In this document: positions 7,125 through 16,309 of the stretch, in pieces | Layout: each line of letters starts with the position of its first letter | How positions within the stretch are numbered: position 1 is the stretch's first letter | Assembly: GCA_017408825.1 (NCBI GenBank) | Contig: JAFQTX010000035.1 | Location: 47,656-111,655, forward strand | Length of the DNA: 64,000 bases | Source: Alistipes sp. | Lineage (GTDB): Bacteria > Bacteroidota > Bacteroidia > Bacteroidales > Rikenellaceae | Direction: 5' to 3' | Made by a program: the position numbers and the translations under genes | The notes under the pieces: generated by a model | What the model was told of the DNA's origin: nothing | Databases searched by the model: none | The model's input: only the letters and a program-made list of their open reading frames with translations

Positions 7125-8666
7125 ATGAGAAAGCTATTTTCACTACTTTGCGTGGCGTTTGTAGCACTGTTTGCTGCTTGCCAACAAGAGGGGGACGAGC
7201 CAACAACGTCGGGTGTGACGTTCAAGTTCCAGGATGCAAAGACAACTGCAACAACTGCTGAGGTTCAGGTAATCCCTTCAGATGCTGCAGTAAACTACGT
7301 AGCAGCAATCGTTGAGAGCGCCACTATCGCTGATAAGGACGACGCAACGATCATCGCTGATATGCTTGGCGCTGACAATCTTAAGTTTAGAAAGGGTCCA
7401 CAATACCTTACTGCAAATGGTCTCAAGGCAGGCACTGAGTATACTGCCGTAGCCTTTGCCGTTACCGAGACTAAGAGTGTCGCTCGCCACACCCTCACGA
7501 CCGAGGCTGCGAGCGAGCCTATACCTGCCGATGAGTTCGAGATCGAGATTGAGATCAAGGATATTAAGGCCACGTCGGCTACAGCCATCGCCAAGCCTAA
7601 CAGCTCGGCAAACCGCTACTACTTCCGAGTGATCACCAAGATGGAGCTCGACGCCTTTGGCATCTACAACGATGACTACCAGATTTTTGAGTATATCATT
7701 GAGAACCCCAACTCTGGCGACTGGATTACACAGGGCGAGACCACACTTAACTGCCGTCTTGCTGCAGAGACCGACTATCTTGCCGTAGCCTTCAACTTTG
7801 AGAACTGGGAGGATATGCACAACCAGGCAGCTGAGATGAAGCTCTTCCGCAAGGCATTTACAACACCTGAGGGCGAGCCAGTAGATCCAAACTCATTGTT
7901 CATGACCGACAATTTGGCAACTACTCACACCAACTTCTCGTTGGATGTAACCCCAGCTCTTGGCGAGGATGCACACTGGACATACTACATCTGGACAAAG
8001 AGTTCATATGAGCAGACCCTGGCTACCGAGGCTAAGGCAAACATCGTTATGCGTAGCTACTTCGGCCTTAACAATATCGCCGTAGAGCAGGGCTATGGTT
8101 TTGGCAACATCATCCAGACAGATAAGCTTGGCAAGAAGGGTTCAAACACCATTACAGCCTACGAGCCTCTTAACAACAATACTGAGTATGTTGTGGTACT
8201 ATTCTACATAGACCCAACCATCACCGACCCAACAGAGGTTTACGACTACAACTACGTAGCTGTTGAGTTCAAGACTCTGGCTCCATCGGCAGATGCCGTA
8301 GCTACACTTGAGGTATCAGAGCCTATTATCGTAAAGGATGGCTTCAAATACAACGTAAACTTTGTAGTTAAGACCAACGAATATGCTACTGACCTGCTTG
8401 CTGGCGCACAGCTCTGGAACAACTACGAGTTTGAGAAGTACTGGGATCCTAACGACTGGTCACAGATTCAGGCATTCTTCATGTACCGCAAGCCTGTTGG
8501 CGAGGAGAGCTTGGCAGCAGCAAAGAGTACTGAGGGTACTACAATCTCGTTCACTGGCTTCGACAAGGAGGACTACGTATTCTTCTTCGAGGTGCTCAAC
8601 GCTGAGAACACTGCAACACAGTTTGCTGTTCGTGTGACCCCAGATAAATTTGATAACGCTCAGTAA
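7125..8666 (+). CDS. Repeat-built surface lipoprotein
   Basis: 513 residues. A lipoprotein signal ends at LFAAC (Cys19). The mature protein consists of about four modules of 100-130 residues that each start with an alternating strand pattern such as TTAEVQVIPSDAAVNYVA, ATAIAKPNSSANRYYF or NFSLDVTPALGEDAHWTYYI, and each ends in a segment like LKAGTEYTAVAFAV. This resembles fibronectin type III or related beta-sandwich modules. Probably exported and surface-exposed. It is 27 bp upstream of the next lipoprotein gene and shares its promoter. Ligand unknown. Confidence 0.7.
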   Translation: MRKLFSLLCVAFVALFAACQQEGDEPTTSGVTFKFQDAKTTATTAEVQVIPSDAAVNYVAAIVESATIADKDDATIIADMLGADNLKFRKGPQYLTANGLKAGTEYTAVAFAVTETKSVARHTLTTEAASEPIPADEFEIEIEIKDIKATSATAIAKPNSSANRYYFRVITKMELDAFGIYNDDYQIFEYIIENPNSGDWITQGETTLNCRLAAETDYLAVAFNFENWEDMHNQAAEMKLFRKAFTTPEGEPVDPNSLFMTDNLATTHTNFSLDVTPALGEDAHWTYYIWTKSSYEQTLATEAKANIVMRSYFGLNNIAVEQGYGFGNIIQTDKLGKKGSNTITAYEPLNNNTEYVVVLFYIDPTITDPTEVYDYNYVAVEFKTLAPSADAVATLEVSEPIIVKDGFKYNVNFVVKTNEYATDLLAGAQLWNNYEFEKYWDPNDWSQIQAFFMYRKPVGEESLAAAKSTEGTTISFTGFDKEDYVFFFEVLNAENTATQFAVRVTPDKFDNAQ

Positions 8667-8693
8667 TCCTACAACTATAATCAACTATAGATA

Positions 8694-10085
8694 ATGAGAA
8701 AACTATTTAGCATATTCGCTCTCCTCTCACTTGCCACAGGTTTTGTGGCTTGTGAGACCACAGAGCAAACAGAGGATAATAAGGAGTACAACGTAGAGCT
8801 CACGGCCGACAAGACAGCGATCGTGGCTGACGGCAGTGATGCTGCCACGTTCACCGTAAAGGTAGATGGTAAGGCTACAACCGATGATGTGATGATCATC
8901 TGCCTCAACGACAACTCGGTGCTCGAGGGCAACACCTTCACCACGACTACTGGTGGCGAGTACCGTTTCAAGGCATCGTACAAGGGCTTTACATCGGATA
9001 CTTTGGCAATAACAGCCACACCCACTGAGTCCCCAGTACCAACAGTAGAGCTTAGCGTAGACAAGGGCGAGATTGTGGCCGACAACACCGACACTGCAAC
9101 CTTCACCGTAAAGGTTGATGGCGAGGATAAGAGCTCGGAGGCGAAGATCACAGTCATCAACTATAACTCGGAGCTCGAGTCTAATAGCTTTGCTACAGAT
9201 GTCGCCGGCGAGTTTGTCTTTGTGGCTAACTGGGATGGTGTTAAATCTAACGAGGTTAAGGTCGTAGCTACGGCTGTAGAGACCCCTGTGCAGAAGAGTC
9301 TCAAGATTCAGTCTGACGTAAACCGCATCAAGGCTGATGGTACAGAGAAGGCAACATTTACCGTACTCTATGGCGAGGATGATGTAACAGCTGATGCAGA
9401 GATTTACTGTACTAACCACGAGAACGTAACCGTCGAGGGCAACACCTTCTCAAGCACAACAGTAGGCTCATACTCTTTCCGCGCACGCTATGCTGGTCAG
9501 ACCACAGGCACTGCCGTAAGCATCGATGTATACGACCCTGAGTTGGTTGGCAAATATGAGATTGGCGCTATCTACGAGGTAAATGGCGTTAAGGGTGTAA
9601 TCTTCGCCATTAAGTCAGACAACAACGGCAACACCTACTGCTATATCTTCTCACTCGACGAGGAGGACTTGCAGTGGTCAACAAAGTATGAGTTCTGCAA
9701 CTGTATGTCACAGCGTGGAGATTACAATACTAACGATCCATTCGACTACTTCGGCATGAACATCGACGACTACCCTGCATTCAAGTGGTGCAAGGAGCAC
9801 GGCGAGGGCTGGTTCCTACCATCATCTACCGAGATGCACTGGATGTGGGAGATGCTCACCGAGGGTCAGCGAGACTTCGATGCTCCAAGTGTAGCAAAGT
9901 ACAACGCATTTATCGTGGAGAATGGTGGCGAGCCATTCTGCCAGACCTACTACTGGTCGTCTAACGAGACATCGGAGGATTTGGTAGAGGTTATCGCCTT
10001 CATGGACGATAGCGTCGTATGTCTTGATCCTAAGAAGGATAACGTATACACTGCACGTGCTGCATACCGCTTCAAGGTGGAGTAA
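8694..10085 (+). CDS. Lipoprotein with Ig-like repeats and a DUF1566-like C-terminal domain
   Basis: 463 residues. Signal peptide with lipobox GFVAC (Cys20). Three modules of about 90 residues follow (starting near 32, 120 and 205), each with a pattern like VADGSDAATFTVKVDGK and ending GEYRFKASYKG, typical of bacterial Ig-like beta-sandwiches. The C-terminal 180 residues contain GWFLPSSTEM, YYWSSNE and ARAAYRFKVE, the signature of DUF1566/Fib_succ_major domains. Likely surface-displayed with a binding role. Ends in a clear terminator. Confidence 0.75.
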   Translation: MRKLFSIFALLSLATGFVACETTEQTEDNKEYNVELTADKTAIVADGSDAATFTVKVDGKATTDDVMIICLNDNSVLEGNTFTTTTGGEYRFKASYKGFTSDTLAITATPTESPVPTVELSVDKGEIVADNTDTATFTVKVDGEDKSSEAKITVINYNSELESNSFATDVAGEFVFVANWDGVKSNEVKVVATAVETPVQKSLKIQSDVNRIKADGTEKATFTVLYGEDDVTADAEIYCTNHENVTVEGNTFSSTTVGSYSFRARYAGQTTGTAVSIDVYDPELVGKYEIGAIYEVNGVKGVIFAIKSDNNGNTYCYIFSLDEEDLQWSTKYEFCNCMSQRGDYNTNDPFDYFGMNIDDYPAFKWCKEHGEGWFLPSSTEMHWMWEMLTEGQRDFDAPSVAKYNAFIVENGGEPFCQTYYWSSNETSEDLVEVIAFMDDSVVCLDPKKDNVYTARAAYRFKVE

Positions 10086-10107
10086 GCATAGTTAGCATTT
10101 AGTAACG

Positions 10108-10139
10108 AGGAGTGAGGATTGTGGTCTTCACTCCTTTTT
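10108..10139 (+). terminator. Rho-independent terminator after the lipoprotein pair
   Basis: AGGAGTGA (10108-10115) pairs with TCACTCCT (10128-10135), followed by TTTT. Confidence 0.8.
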
Positions 10140-10275
10140 GTGTGTGGGGAGGGGTAATAGGGGTACGGTAGGTTAAAATGGGTTATAATGTGTTAAGATG
10201 ATAGCTGCGACAGCGAAACCCACTTCCGATTACTAATTTCTAATTCCTATTCGCCCATTTATAATTTATAAGTTG

Positions 10276-10283
10276 TATCTTTG
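10276..10283 (+). promoter_or_regulatory. Promoter -7 box immediately before thiL
   Basis: TATCTTTG ends only 4 bp before the ATG at 10288, so transcription would start at or within a few bases of the start codon. This implies a leaderless or nearly leaderless thiL mRNA. Confidence 0.55.
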
Positions 10284-10287
10284 TGGT

Positions 10288-11223
10288 ATGAAAAAGTCTG
10301 AATTTTCGTTTATTGGCGACATTGCCACAATGTTTGGTTCGCTACCCCACCACGGTTTTGAGCCTATTGGCGACGACTGCACGGTGCTCGATATGGGCGA
10401 TGATGCCCTGGTAATGACCACCGATATGCTTGTCGAGGATGTCCATTTCTTGCGTGGCGCATCATCGGCCGCAGAGATTGCGCACAAGAGTCTTATGGTA
10501 AACCTCTCGGACGTTGCGGCAATGGGTGCCAAGCCCATAGCCACACTCCTAAGCCTCTCGCTGCCTGAGTCGGCACAGGGCGTGTGGAGTGAGGAGTTTA
10601 TGCGTGGATACTACGAGGTGAGCAAGCGTGAGGGCGTAGCTCTCGTAGGTGGCGACACCACAGCATCACGTGACCGCATAACGATAAACGTGGTGGCCAT
10701 AGGCCGTGTGGCAAAGGAGAATATAAAGCGTCGCTCCGACGCACGCATAGGCGACATCGTAGCCGTTACAGGCAAGCTCGGAGCATCATCAAAGGGGTTG
10801 GTAGATATAATGTTTGGCGACCTCGATACCGAGGCAGCACGTGCGCACCGCTTAGCGCAGGCACGCATCGCCGAGGGAGTATTTCTTGGCACTCGCCATG
10901 AGGTGCACGCCATGATGGACCTCTCGGATGGCATAGCCTCGGACATACGCCACATTATGGAGCTATCCGACGTAGGTGCCGACATAGAGCTATCGGCAAT
11001 ACCCACCGACTACGACATACGCTATGCCACAACAGGCGGCGAGGACTTCGAACTACTCCTCACGCTCGACTCTGAGTGCTTCGACGCCGTTGCCACAGCA
11101 CTCCACGCTGCCACGGGCACAACGCTTACGGCAGTAGGACGCATTACAGATTCTGGCGAGTTACGTTGGTTGCAGGATGGCACACCCCAAGAGCTGGAAC
11201 TCAAGGGCTTTACTCACTTTTAG
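10288..11223 (+). CDS. thiL: Thiamine-monophosphate kinase ThiL
   Basis: 311 residues. Phosphorylates thiamine monophosphate to the active cofactor thiamine diphosphate in the cytoplasm. The AIRS-type ATP-binding motifs are present: IGDDCTVLDMGDDALVMTTD and MLVEDVHFLR near the N-terminus, NLSDVAAMGAKP, LVGGDTTAS, and MMDLSDGIASDIRHI in the second half, with TGGEDFELL near the C-terminus. The ATG at 10288 is preferred over an in-frame TTG at 10273 because the promoter box overlaps that earlier codon. It stands alone. Confidence 0.93.
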   Translation: MKKSEFSFIGDIATMFGSLPHHGFEPIGDDCTVLDMGDDALVMTTDMLVEDVHFLRGASSAAEIAHKSLMVNLSDVAAMGAKPIATLLSLSLPESAQGVWSEEFMRGYYEVSKREGVALVGGDTTASRDRITINVVAIGRVAKENIKRRSDARIGDIVAVTGKLGASSKGLVDIMFGDLDTEAARAHRLAQARIAEGVFLGTRHEVHAMMDLSDGIASDIRHIMELSDVGADIELSAIPTDYDIRYATTGGEDFELLLTLDSECFDAVATALHAATGTTLTAVGRITDSGELRWLQDGTPQELELKGFTHF

Positions 11224-11253
11224 CCGAAGCATCACACCCCTATAAACAACACA

Positions 11254-11285
11254 GGAGGTGACTAAACGTTAATTTAGCCATCTCC
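11254..11285. terminator. Hairpin between convergent thiL and the YD-repeat gene
   Basis: GGAGGTGACTAAA and TTTAGCCATCTCC form an imperfect stem around a 6-nt loop, midway between two convergent genes. T-runs are poor on both strands, so it is a weak bidirectional terminator candidate. Confidence 0.4.
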
Positions 11286-11291
11286 AGTGGG

Positions 11292-12203
11292 CTAACGGTA
11301 GACGATCTGAAGCTCGAGCTGTGAGTAGGGAATGAGACCTGCACCTCTAAACTCTGTAACCTCAACCAAATTAGCCTCCGAGTCGTATCGAGAAATGCTC
11401 TTACCCTCCAGCATATTTCTTGCATTAAACTCTTGATCTTCAACAATATTCCCATGAGAGTTGAGCTTATATACGTGTTTATAGCGCAACGATCCATCCG
11501 AGTAGTAGCGACACTCCTCAACGACGTTACCATCCGAATCATATTTATACACACTCTTCCCATCAAACTCACCCGCCGAATCATACTCGATACTCTCGAT
11601 GTTGTTGCCAGCAGAGTCGTACTTATTCACAATCTTATCAATTAGGTCGCCCTCATCGCCATAGAAGGCAATCTCGACAACGTGATCTCCGTCGTACTTA
11701 TATATATACTTACTATCTAACTCGCCATACGAGTCGTACTCGCTATTCTCGATAATTCGCTTCGCCGAGTCGTAAACATAGATACGCCTCCAGCGCAGCT
11801 CACCATCGTCATCGTAGTGCTCTCTCGACATACAATCACCCTCAGAGTTATACTTATACACCGTCTTATCACTCAACGAGCCATTTGTACGGTAGTTGCT
11901 CTCGTCAATAATGCGACCCTCGGCATCGTAGGTATATATCTCCTTATAGTCGAGATCGCTGTCAGAGTAATAGGCACTCTTCTCGCTGACGTGGCCAAGC
12001 TCGTTAAACTTATATATTCGTCTACTCCTAACATCATCACGCACCAACTCACCAAACTTCTGAGCCAGATCGTACTTTGTCACCGTCACCGACTCAACGT
12101 TGCCATTGAGCCTAACATTCATATCCCAGCCATGGCGCTCAGGTGTCTCCGAGCCACACGCCACAGTGGCGACAATCGCCAAAAGTAAAAATAGTCGCTT
12201 CAT
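11292..12203 (-). CDS. YD-repeat lipoprotein (second of a tandem pair)
   Basis: 303 residues. Lipoprotein signal ending TVACG (Cys16). After residue 60 the protein is a run of about ten 24-residue repeats of the type YKYDSDGNVVEECRYYSDGS, related to YD/RHS-type repeats, which fold as beta-hairpins. It is 24 bp downstream of a paralogue with the same layout, the result of a tandem duplication. No toxin or core domain is attached, so this is not a full RHS protein. Binding or envelope role possible; function unknown. Confidence 0.72.
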   Translation of the reverse strand: MKRLFLLLAIVATVACGSETPERHGWDMNVRLNGNVESVTVTKYDLAQKFGELVRDDVRSRRIYKFNELGHVSEKSAYYSDSDLDYKEIYTYDAEGRIIDESNYRTNGSLSDKTVYKYNSEGDCMSREHYDDDGELRWRRIYVYDSAKRIIENSEYDSYGELDSKYIYKYDGDHVVEIAFYGDEGDLIDKIVNKYDSAGNNIESIEYDSAGEFDGKSVYKYDSDGNVVEECRYYSDGSLRYKHVYKLNSHGNIVEDQEFNARNMLEGKSISRYDSEANLVEVTEFRGAGLIPYSQLELQIVYR

Positions 12204-12227
12204 AACTCAACAATTTATTGCTCGTTT

Positions 12228-13145
12228 CTAACGGTAGGTAATCTTGTACTCGATAAGCGATTGTGGCACCATAGCCTCACCCGTATACGTTATACACTCC
12301 ACAAGATTATGCTTGTCGTCGTACTTGTAGACATATTTCTCAGTCATCATACCGTTAGCGTTATATGCTATATCCTCGACAAGGTCGCCATTCGAGTCAT
12401 ATACACATTTAGTCTTACGCTCCAACATACCATTGCCTCCGTAGGTCATATCCTCGATAACACGATTATCAGAGTCGTACTTGTAGACAAATTTATACTC
12501 TATAGCGCCGTGTGAGTAGTAGCGCACCTCCTCCAGCTTATTGCCGTGCGAGTCGTAGGCGTAGGTACTCCTACGCCTAAGCGAGCCATTAGAGTAATAC
12601 TCGCTACGCTCTACGAGGTTGTCGTCCGAGTCGTACTTATAGACAATCTTACTATTTAACGACCCATAGGTGCTATATTCAGCCTCCTCGGTCATTCGGC
12701 CATTGGCATCGTAGAGATATACATCCTTGAAGAGCAACGAGCCATGAGAGTCGTATCGAGACTCCTCGATGAGCTTCGCCTGAGAGTCGTACTTGCAAAT
12801 AGACTTATACCTCAACGAGCCACCAGATCCGTAGCACTGATCCTCGATAGGACAACGCTCCGAATCGTAGGTATATACATGTTTTTCATCCAGTGAGCCA
12901 TCACTATAGTAGACCGCAAACTCAGTGGCATCGCCAGCCTCATTAAACATAGCGACGTTGCGGAATCTGACCTCCTCACGGCAGATCTCACCAAACCTCA
13001 ACGATAGGCCATACTCAGTAAGAGTTATCGACTCCACATCGCCGTAAAGAGGCATAGACTCGTTATTCCAGTTTTGACGCTCTGTCAGAGCTGAATCGCA
13101 CGCCACAGCAGCAACTACTGTGAAAAGTAAAAATAGACGTTTCAT
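12228..13145 (-). CDS. YD-repeat lipoprotein (first of a tandem pair)
   Basis: 305 residues, with signal MKRLFLLFTVVAAVAC and the lipid-anchor Cys at 16. About ten 24-residue repeats such as YKYDSDNRVIEDMTYGGNGM fill the rest. It resembles the downstream neighbour from the first residue (MKRLFLL) to the last (both end in a VYR/TYR tail). It lies 21 bp downstream of the flippase gene, so it is read in the same transcript as aroQ and the flippase. Confidence 0.72.
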   Translation of the reverse strand: MKRLFLLFTVVAAVACDSALTERQNWNNESMPLYGDVESITLTEYGLSLRFGEICREEVRFRNVAMFNEAGDATEFAVYYSDGSLDEKHVYTYDSERCPIEDQCYGSGGSLRYKSICKYDSQAKLIEESRYDSHGSLLFKDVYLYDANGRMTEEAEYSTYGSLNSKIVYKYDSDDNLVERSEYYSNGSLRRRSTYAYDSHGNKLEEVRYYSHGAIEYKFVYKYDSDNRVIEDMTYGGNGMLERKTKCVYDSNGDLVEDIAYNANGMMTEKYVYKYDDKHNLVECITYTGEAMVPQSLIEYKITYR

Positions 13146-13166
13146 AGTATTGTATTATTATGTTAT

Positions 13167-14612
13167 TTACCTGTTTATAAGCCCCTTAAATAGCGCTACC
13201 CCCTCCTTAAAGGCTCGCAGGCGGAATATCGCCGCAAGCGTAACGTAGAGCACGACAGCCACCACAACATCTACGGCAAGTCGCAGAGCCACGTGCAACT
13301 CAGCAATATATGGGCGTAGTAGGTAGAGCACAGCGAACATCACCACCGAGAGTAGCAACGCAGGGAGCAGTGCTCCGAGCAACCCTCTCCACGACACGTG
13401 CACATAGCGCATTGCCGAGTGCGCATTTAGCAGAAACTCGATACCCGCCATAGCTGTCATACCCCACGCCACAGACTCAACACCTCGAGGGATGGTATAG
13501 GCCAGCACCGCAGTCATAATCACACGCTTGATGATCTCAAGGCGCAGTATCACCCTACCATCGCTCTTGGTCTTAAGCACGTTATACGACACCACAGCGA
13601 GGGGATATGCCAGGCCCGAGAGTGACAATATCTCAAAGTATGGCACCGTGGGCATCCACCTCTCGCCGAGCAGCAACAGGAACATATCCGAGGCGATAGC
13701 CACAAAGCCGAGCATCACAGGGAAGAGCGCAAAGCCCAGCAGACGCATAATGCGCAGGTAGCCCTCGGCAAACTTCTCTTCGTCATCGGCAATCTTCGAT
13801 AGCGCAGGATAGGTGACACCCTGCACCGCCTGTACCGACGAGGTTACGGGGAGATCCTTGAGCTTCTGTGCCTGCGAGTAGAAGCCAAGTGTCGAGGTGT
13901 TGTGCATCTTGCCAATGAAGAGCTGCGCAACATTATTATATATAGATGCTATAAGGTCGGTAGCGAGTAGTCTAAAGCTGAATGGCGCCATAGCCTTGAG
14001 TGCTGCAAAGCTGGGGCGTGCCGACGTTGTCCACCTGCGTAGCATCCAGAAGGCCGCAGCCTTGATACCCATTTGCAGCAGGCGCTGAGCTACAAGGCTC
14101 CATATGCCACACCCCGCAAGCGCCATAACCACAGCAGTGATGCCGCTTATGAGTGAGGCTACGAAGACAATCTTTGAGAGTAGTGCAAAGCGGAACTCTC
14201 GAGTATACATCACCGTCTGCACCACGCAGAGCGAGTTGATCGGAAGCACCAAGAAGAGTACCGGTGCAATATGAGCAATAGTGGGACTCGCATATAGCTG
14301 AGCAAGTGGCTTAGCGAGTATCACAAGAAGTGCATAGAGTACTACCGACACCACCACGTTGAACCTCAGCACCGAACGGTACTCCTCGTCCGTGGGACTC
14401 TCCTTGCGTATGAGTGTCTGCGAGAAGCCGCTATCCACGATTGCCAACGACACCGAGGTGAAGAATGTCATAATGGCCATCACGCCGAAGTCGGCAGGGG
14501 CAAGCTGACGGGCAACGACGATGCTTACGACCATCTGAATGATCATCGTAAGTAGCTTCTCCGAGAAGCTCCACGCCACACCTGACGCCACCTTATGCTC
14601 CAACTTAGCCAC
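13167..14612 (-). CDS. Polysaccharide flippase (MOP/Wzx-like)
   Basis: About 481 residues with 12-14 predicted membrane segments. The N-terminal VASGVAWSFSEKLLTMIIQM and VVARQLAPADFGVMAIMTFF are typical of the lipopolysaccharide-biosynthesis/oligosaccharide flippase family, which moves lipid-linked glycans across the inner membrane. There is no ATG start: candidates are GTG at 14612 (chosen, giving MAKLEHKVASG) and TTG codons up to 14639 that overlap the end of aroQ by 11 bp. Not inside a glycan gene cluster, so its substrate is unclear. Confidence 0.85.
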   Translation of the reverse strand: MAKLEHKVASGVAWSFSEKLLTMIIQMVVSIVVARQLAPADFGVMAIMTFFTSVSLAIVDSGFSQTLIRKESPTDEEYRSVLRFNVVVSVVLYALLVILAKPLAQLYASPTIAHIAPVLFLVLPINSLCVVQTVMYTREFRFALLSKIVFVASLISGITAVVMALAGCGIWSLVAQRLLQMGIKAAAFWMLRRWTTSARPSFAALKAMAPFSFRLLATDLIASIYNNVAQLFIGKMHNTSTLGFYSQAQKLKDLPVTSSVQAVQGVTYPALSKIADDEEKFAEGYLRIMRLLGFALFPVMLGFVAIASDMFLLLLGERWMPTVPYFEILSLSGLAYPLAVVSYNVLKTKSDGRVILRLEIIKRVIMTAVLAYTIPRGVESVAWGMTAMAGIEFLLNAHSAMRYVHVSWRGLLGALLPALLLSVVMFAVLYLLRPYIAELHVALRLAVDVVVAVVLYVTLAAIFRLRAFKEGVALFKGLINR

Positions 14613-14628
14613 CCTATACAATGAGTAA

Positions 14629-15045
14629 TTACTTAACAAAGTACTCTATGGCAAGGCGATAGGACTCCATGCCGAAGCCCATAATCGTGCCACGAGCCAC
14701 AGGGGCTATCATCGACTGATGGCGGAACTCCTCACGTGCAAGTATCGACGAGATATGCACCTCGACAACAGGTGTCGTTACCGCCGCAATAGCATCACGC
14801 AACACCACCGAGGTGTGGGTATATCCACCAGCATTTAGCACCACACCGTCGTAAATGCCCTCAGAGCGCTGAATGGCATCGACAAGTTCGCCCTCGATGT
14901 TCGACTGATAGTAGTCGATGGTATGTTCTGAGTAACGTGAGCGAAGAGCTTCGAGGCAATCCTCGAAGCTCTCACTTCCGTATATCTCAGGTTGGCGACG
15001 ACCCAAAAGGTTTAGGTTCGCCCCGTTGATAATCAAAATCTTCAT
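14629..15045 (-). CDS. aroQ: Type II 3-dehydroquinate dehydratase AroQ
   Basis: 138 residues. Third step of the shikimate pathway, dehydrating 3-dehydroquinate. Family motifs: INGANLNLLGRRQPEIYG with the active-site loop and catalytic Tyr, NAGGYTHTS, and VVEVHISSILAREEFRHQS with the catalytic His. It overlaps the possible start region of the flippase and is separated from buk by a structured palindrome. Confidence 0.95.
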   Translation of the reverse strand: MKILIINGANLNLLGRRQPEIYGSESFEDCLEALRSRYSEHTIDYYQSNIEGELVDAIQRSEGIYDGVVLNAGGYTHTSVVLRDAIAAVTTPVVEVHISSILAREEFRHQSMIAPVARGTIMGFGMESYRLAIEYFVK

Positions 15046-15091
15046 CGCACAGCAGTTTAATTAGTGTACGAATGGTCTATTTCTATGATCC

Positions 15092-15223
15092 ATTTTATCG
15101 TCGGAATAGTGTAGGTACAACGCTCGGCGAATTTTAGAGCGATGGGCCGTACTGAGGTGTACTGCCCATTGCTTCTAACAATTCGTTAGCGGCAGTAGAT
15201 GCGCTATTATCTCAATAAAATTA
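15092..15223 (-). repeat. Divergent structured element, ending at the buk stop codon
   Basis: A distant member of the palindrome family with almost no shared arm sequence. ATTTTAT pairs with ATAAAAT at the ends, then ATAGTGTA pairs with TGCGCTAT (G-U allowed). The core GCGATGGGC pairs with GCCCATTGC around a C/T mismatch and GTAC/GTAC, as in the main family. The conserved G/A mismatch next to the outer arm is kept. The terminal TTA is the complement of the buk stop codon. Confidence 0.65.
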
Positions 15224-16288
15224 GTACTCCTTAGCTACAGTCTCACCCTTAAGAACTCGCAATGCATTCTCTGCCAACGACTCGAGCTCGTTCTCGCCAG
15301 GGTAGATCTTGATAGGAGCAAGGAACTTACAGTAATCAACGATGATGTCGTTCACGCAGTCGTTCCAAGCGATACCACCTGTGAGAAGGATAGCATCAAC
15401 CTGACCCTTGAGCACTACGGCCATCTCACCAATCCACTTAGAGATTGAGTATGACATAGTGTCGAGCATAAAGCGAGCCTCCTTATCGCCACCAGCAGCA
15501 CGCACCTCATTGAGCTCCTGAACATTATTACAGTTCACGTGGTCTACAAGACCACCCTTGCCTGCCAACAGCTTCTTGATCTCAGCCTTGTCGTACTTAC
15601 CCGAGAAGCAGAGGTCTACAAGATCGCCTGCTGGGAGAGTACCTGCACGCTCTGGAGCGATTGGGCCGTCGCCATCAAGGGCGTTATTAGTGTCGATAAC
15701 ACGACCCTTGCAGTGTGCCGATACCGAGATACCGCCACCCATATGTACCACTACGAGGTTAAGCTCCTCGTAAGGACGACCTATCTCCGCAGCATAGCGG
15801 CGTGCGATAGCCTTCTGGTTGAGAGCGTGGAAGATAGAGCGACGTGGGAGCTCCTTAAGACCGCTCACACGTGCCATATCCTGAAGCTCATCAACAACAA
15901 CAGGATCAGCAATATATGCCTCAACGCCAGCAGCATCAGCGATGCGGCGAGCAATGAGTGCGCCGAGGTTACTTGCGTGCTGACGCTTAGGTGCCGAGAG
16001 GTCGGCAATCATTGTCTCACCAACACGATATACACCACCCTCGATAGGGCGCATAAGGCCACCACGGCCGATAACAGCATCCAACGACTTGAGGTCGATG
16101 CCGTCAGCCTTCAGCGCATCGAGGATAATCTCCAAGCGCCACTCAAGCTGGTCAGCAACACTCTCAAAGCGGGCAATCTCCTCTGCCGAGTGGCTCAACT
16201 TCAAGGTCTTAACCTCCTCAAGGTCGTGGAACAATGCCACCTTTGTTGAAGTCGAACCGGGGTTAATGGTCAAAATATTATAAGCCAT
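15221..16288 (-). CDS. buk: Butyrate kinase
   Basis: 355 residues, standard for the family. Interconverts acyl-phosphate (butyryl- or branched-chain) and the free acid with ATP formation. Acetokinase-superfamily motifs: ILTINPGSTSTKVALF at the N-terminus (phosphate binding), NLVVVHMGGGISVSAHCKGR and LTGGIAWND. Third gene of an ackA-ptb-buk operon, 21 bp downstream of ptb. Substrate preference (butyrate, isobutyrate or isovalerate) cannot be set from sequence. Confidence 0.94.
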   Translation of the reverse strand: MAYNILTINPGSTSTKVALFHDLEEVKTLKLSHSAEEIARFESVADQLEWRLEIILDALKADGIDLKSLDAVIGRGGLMRPIEGGVYRVGETMIADLSAPKRQHASNLGALIARRIADAAGVEAYIADPVVVDELQDMARVSGLKELPRRSIFHALNQKAIARRYAAEIGRPYEELNLVVVHMGGGISVSAHCKGRVIDTNNALDGDGPIAPERAGTLPAGDLVDLCFSGKYDKAEIKKLLAGKGGLVDHVNCNNVQELNEVRAAGGDKEARFMLDTMSYSISKWIGEMAVVLKGQVDAILLTGGIAWNDCVNDIIVDYCKFLAPIKIYPGENELESLAENALRVLKGETVAKEY

Positions 16289-16309
16289 TTTCTCTGTGAT
16301 TAGTGGTTA

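Noticed and set aside
15092-15223. tRNA-like or riboswitch RNA between aroQ and buk
   Set aside because: No cloverleaf, T-loop or CCA features. The fold and its position at the buk stop fit the palindromic element family better.
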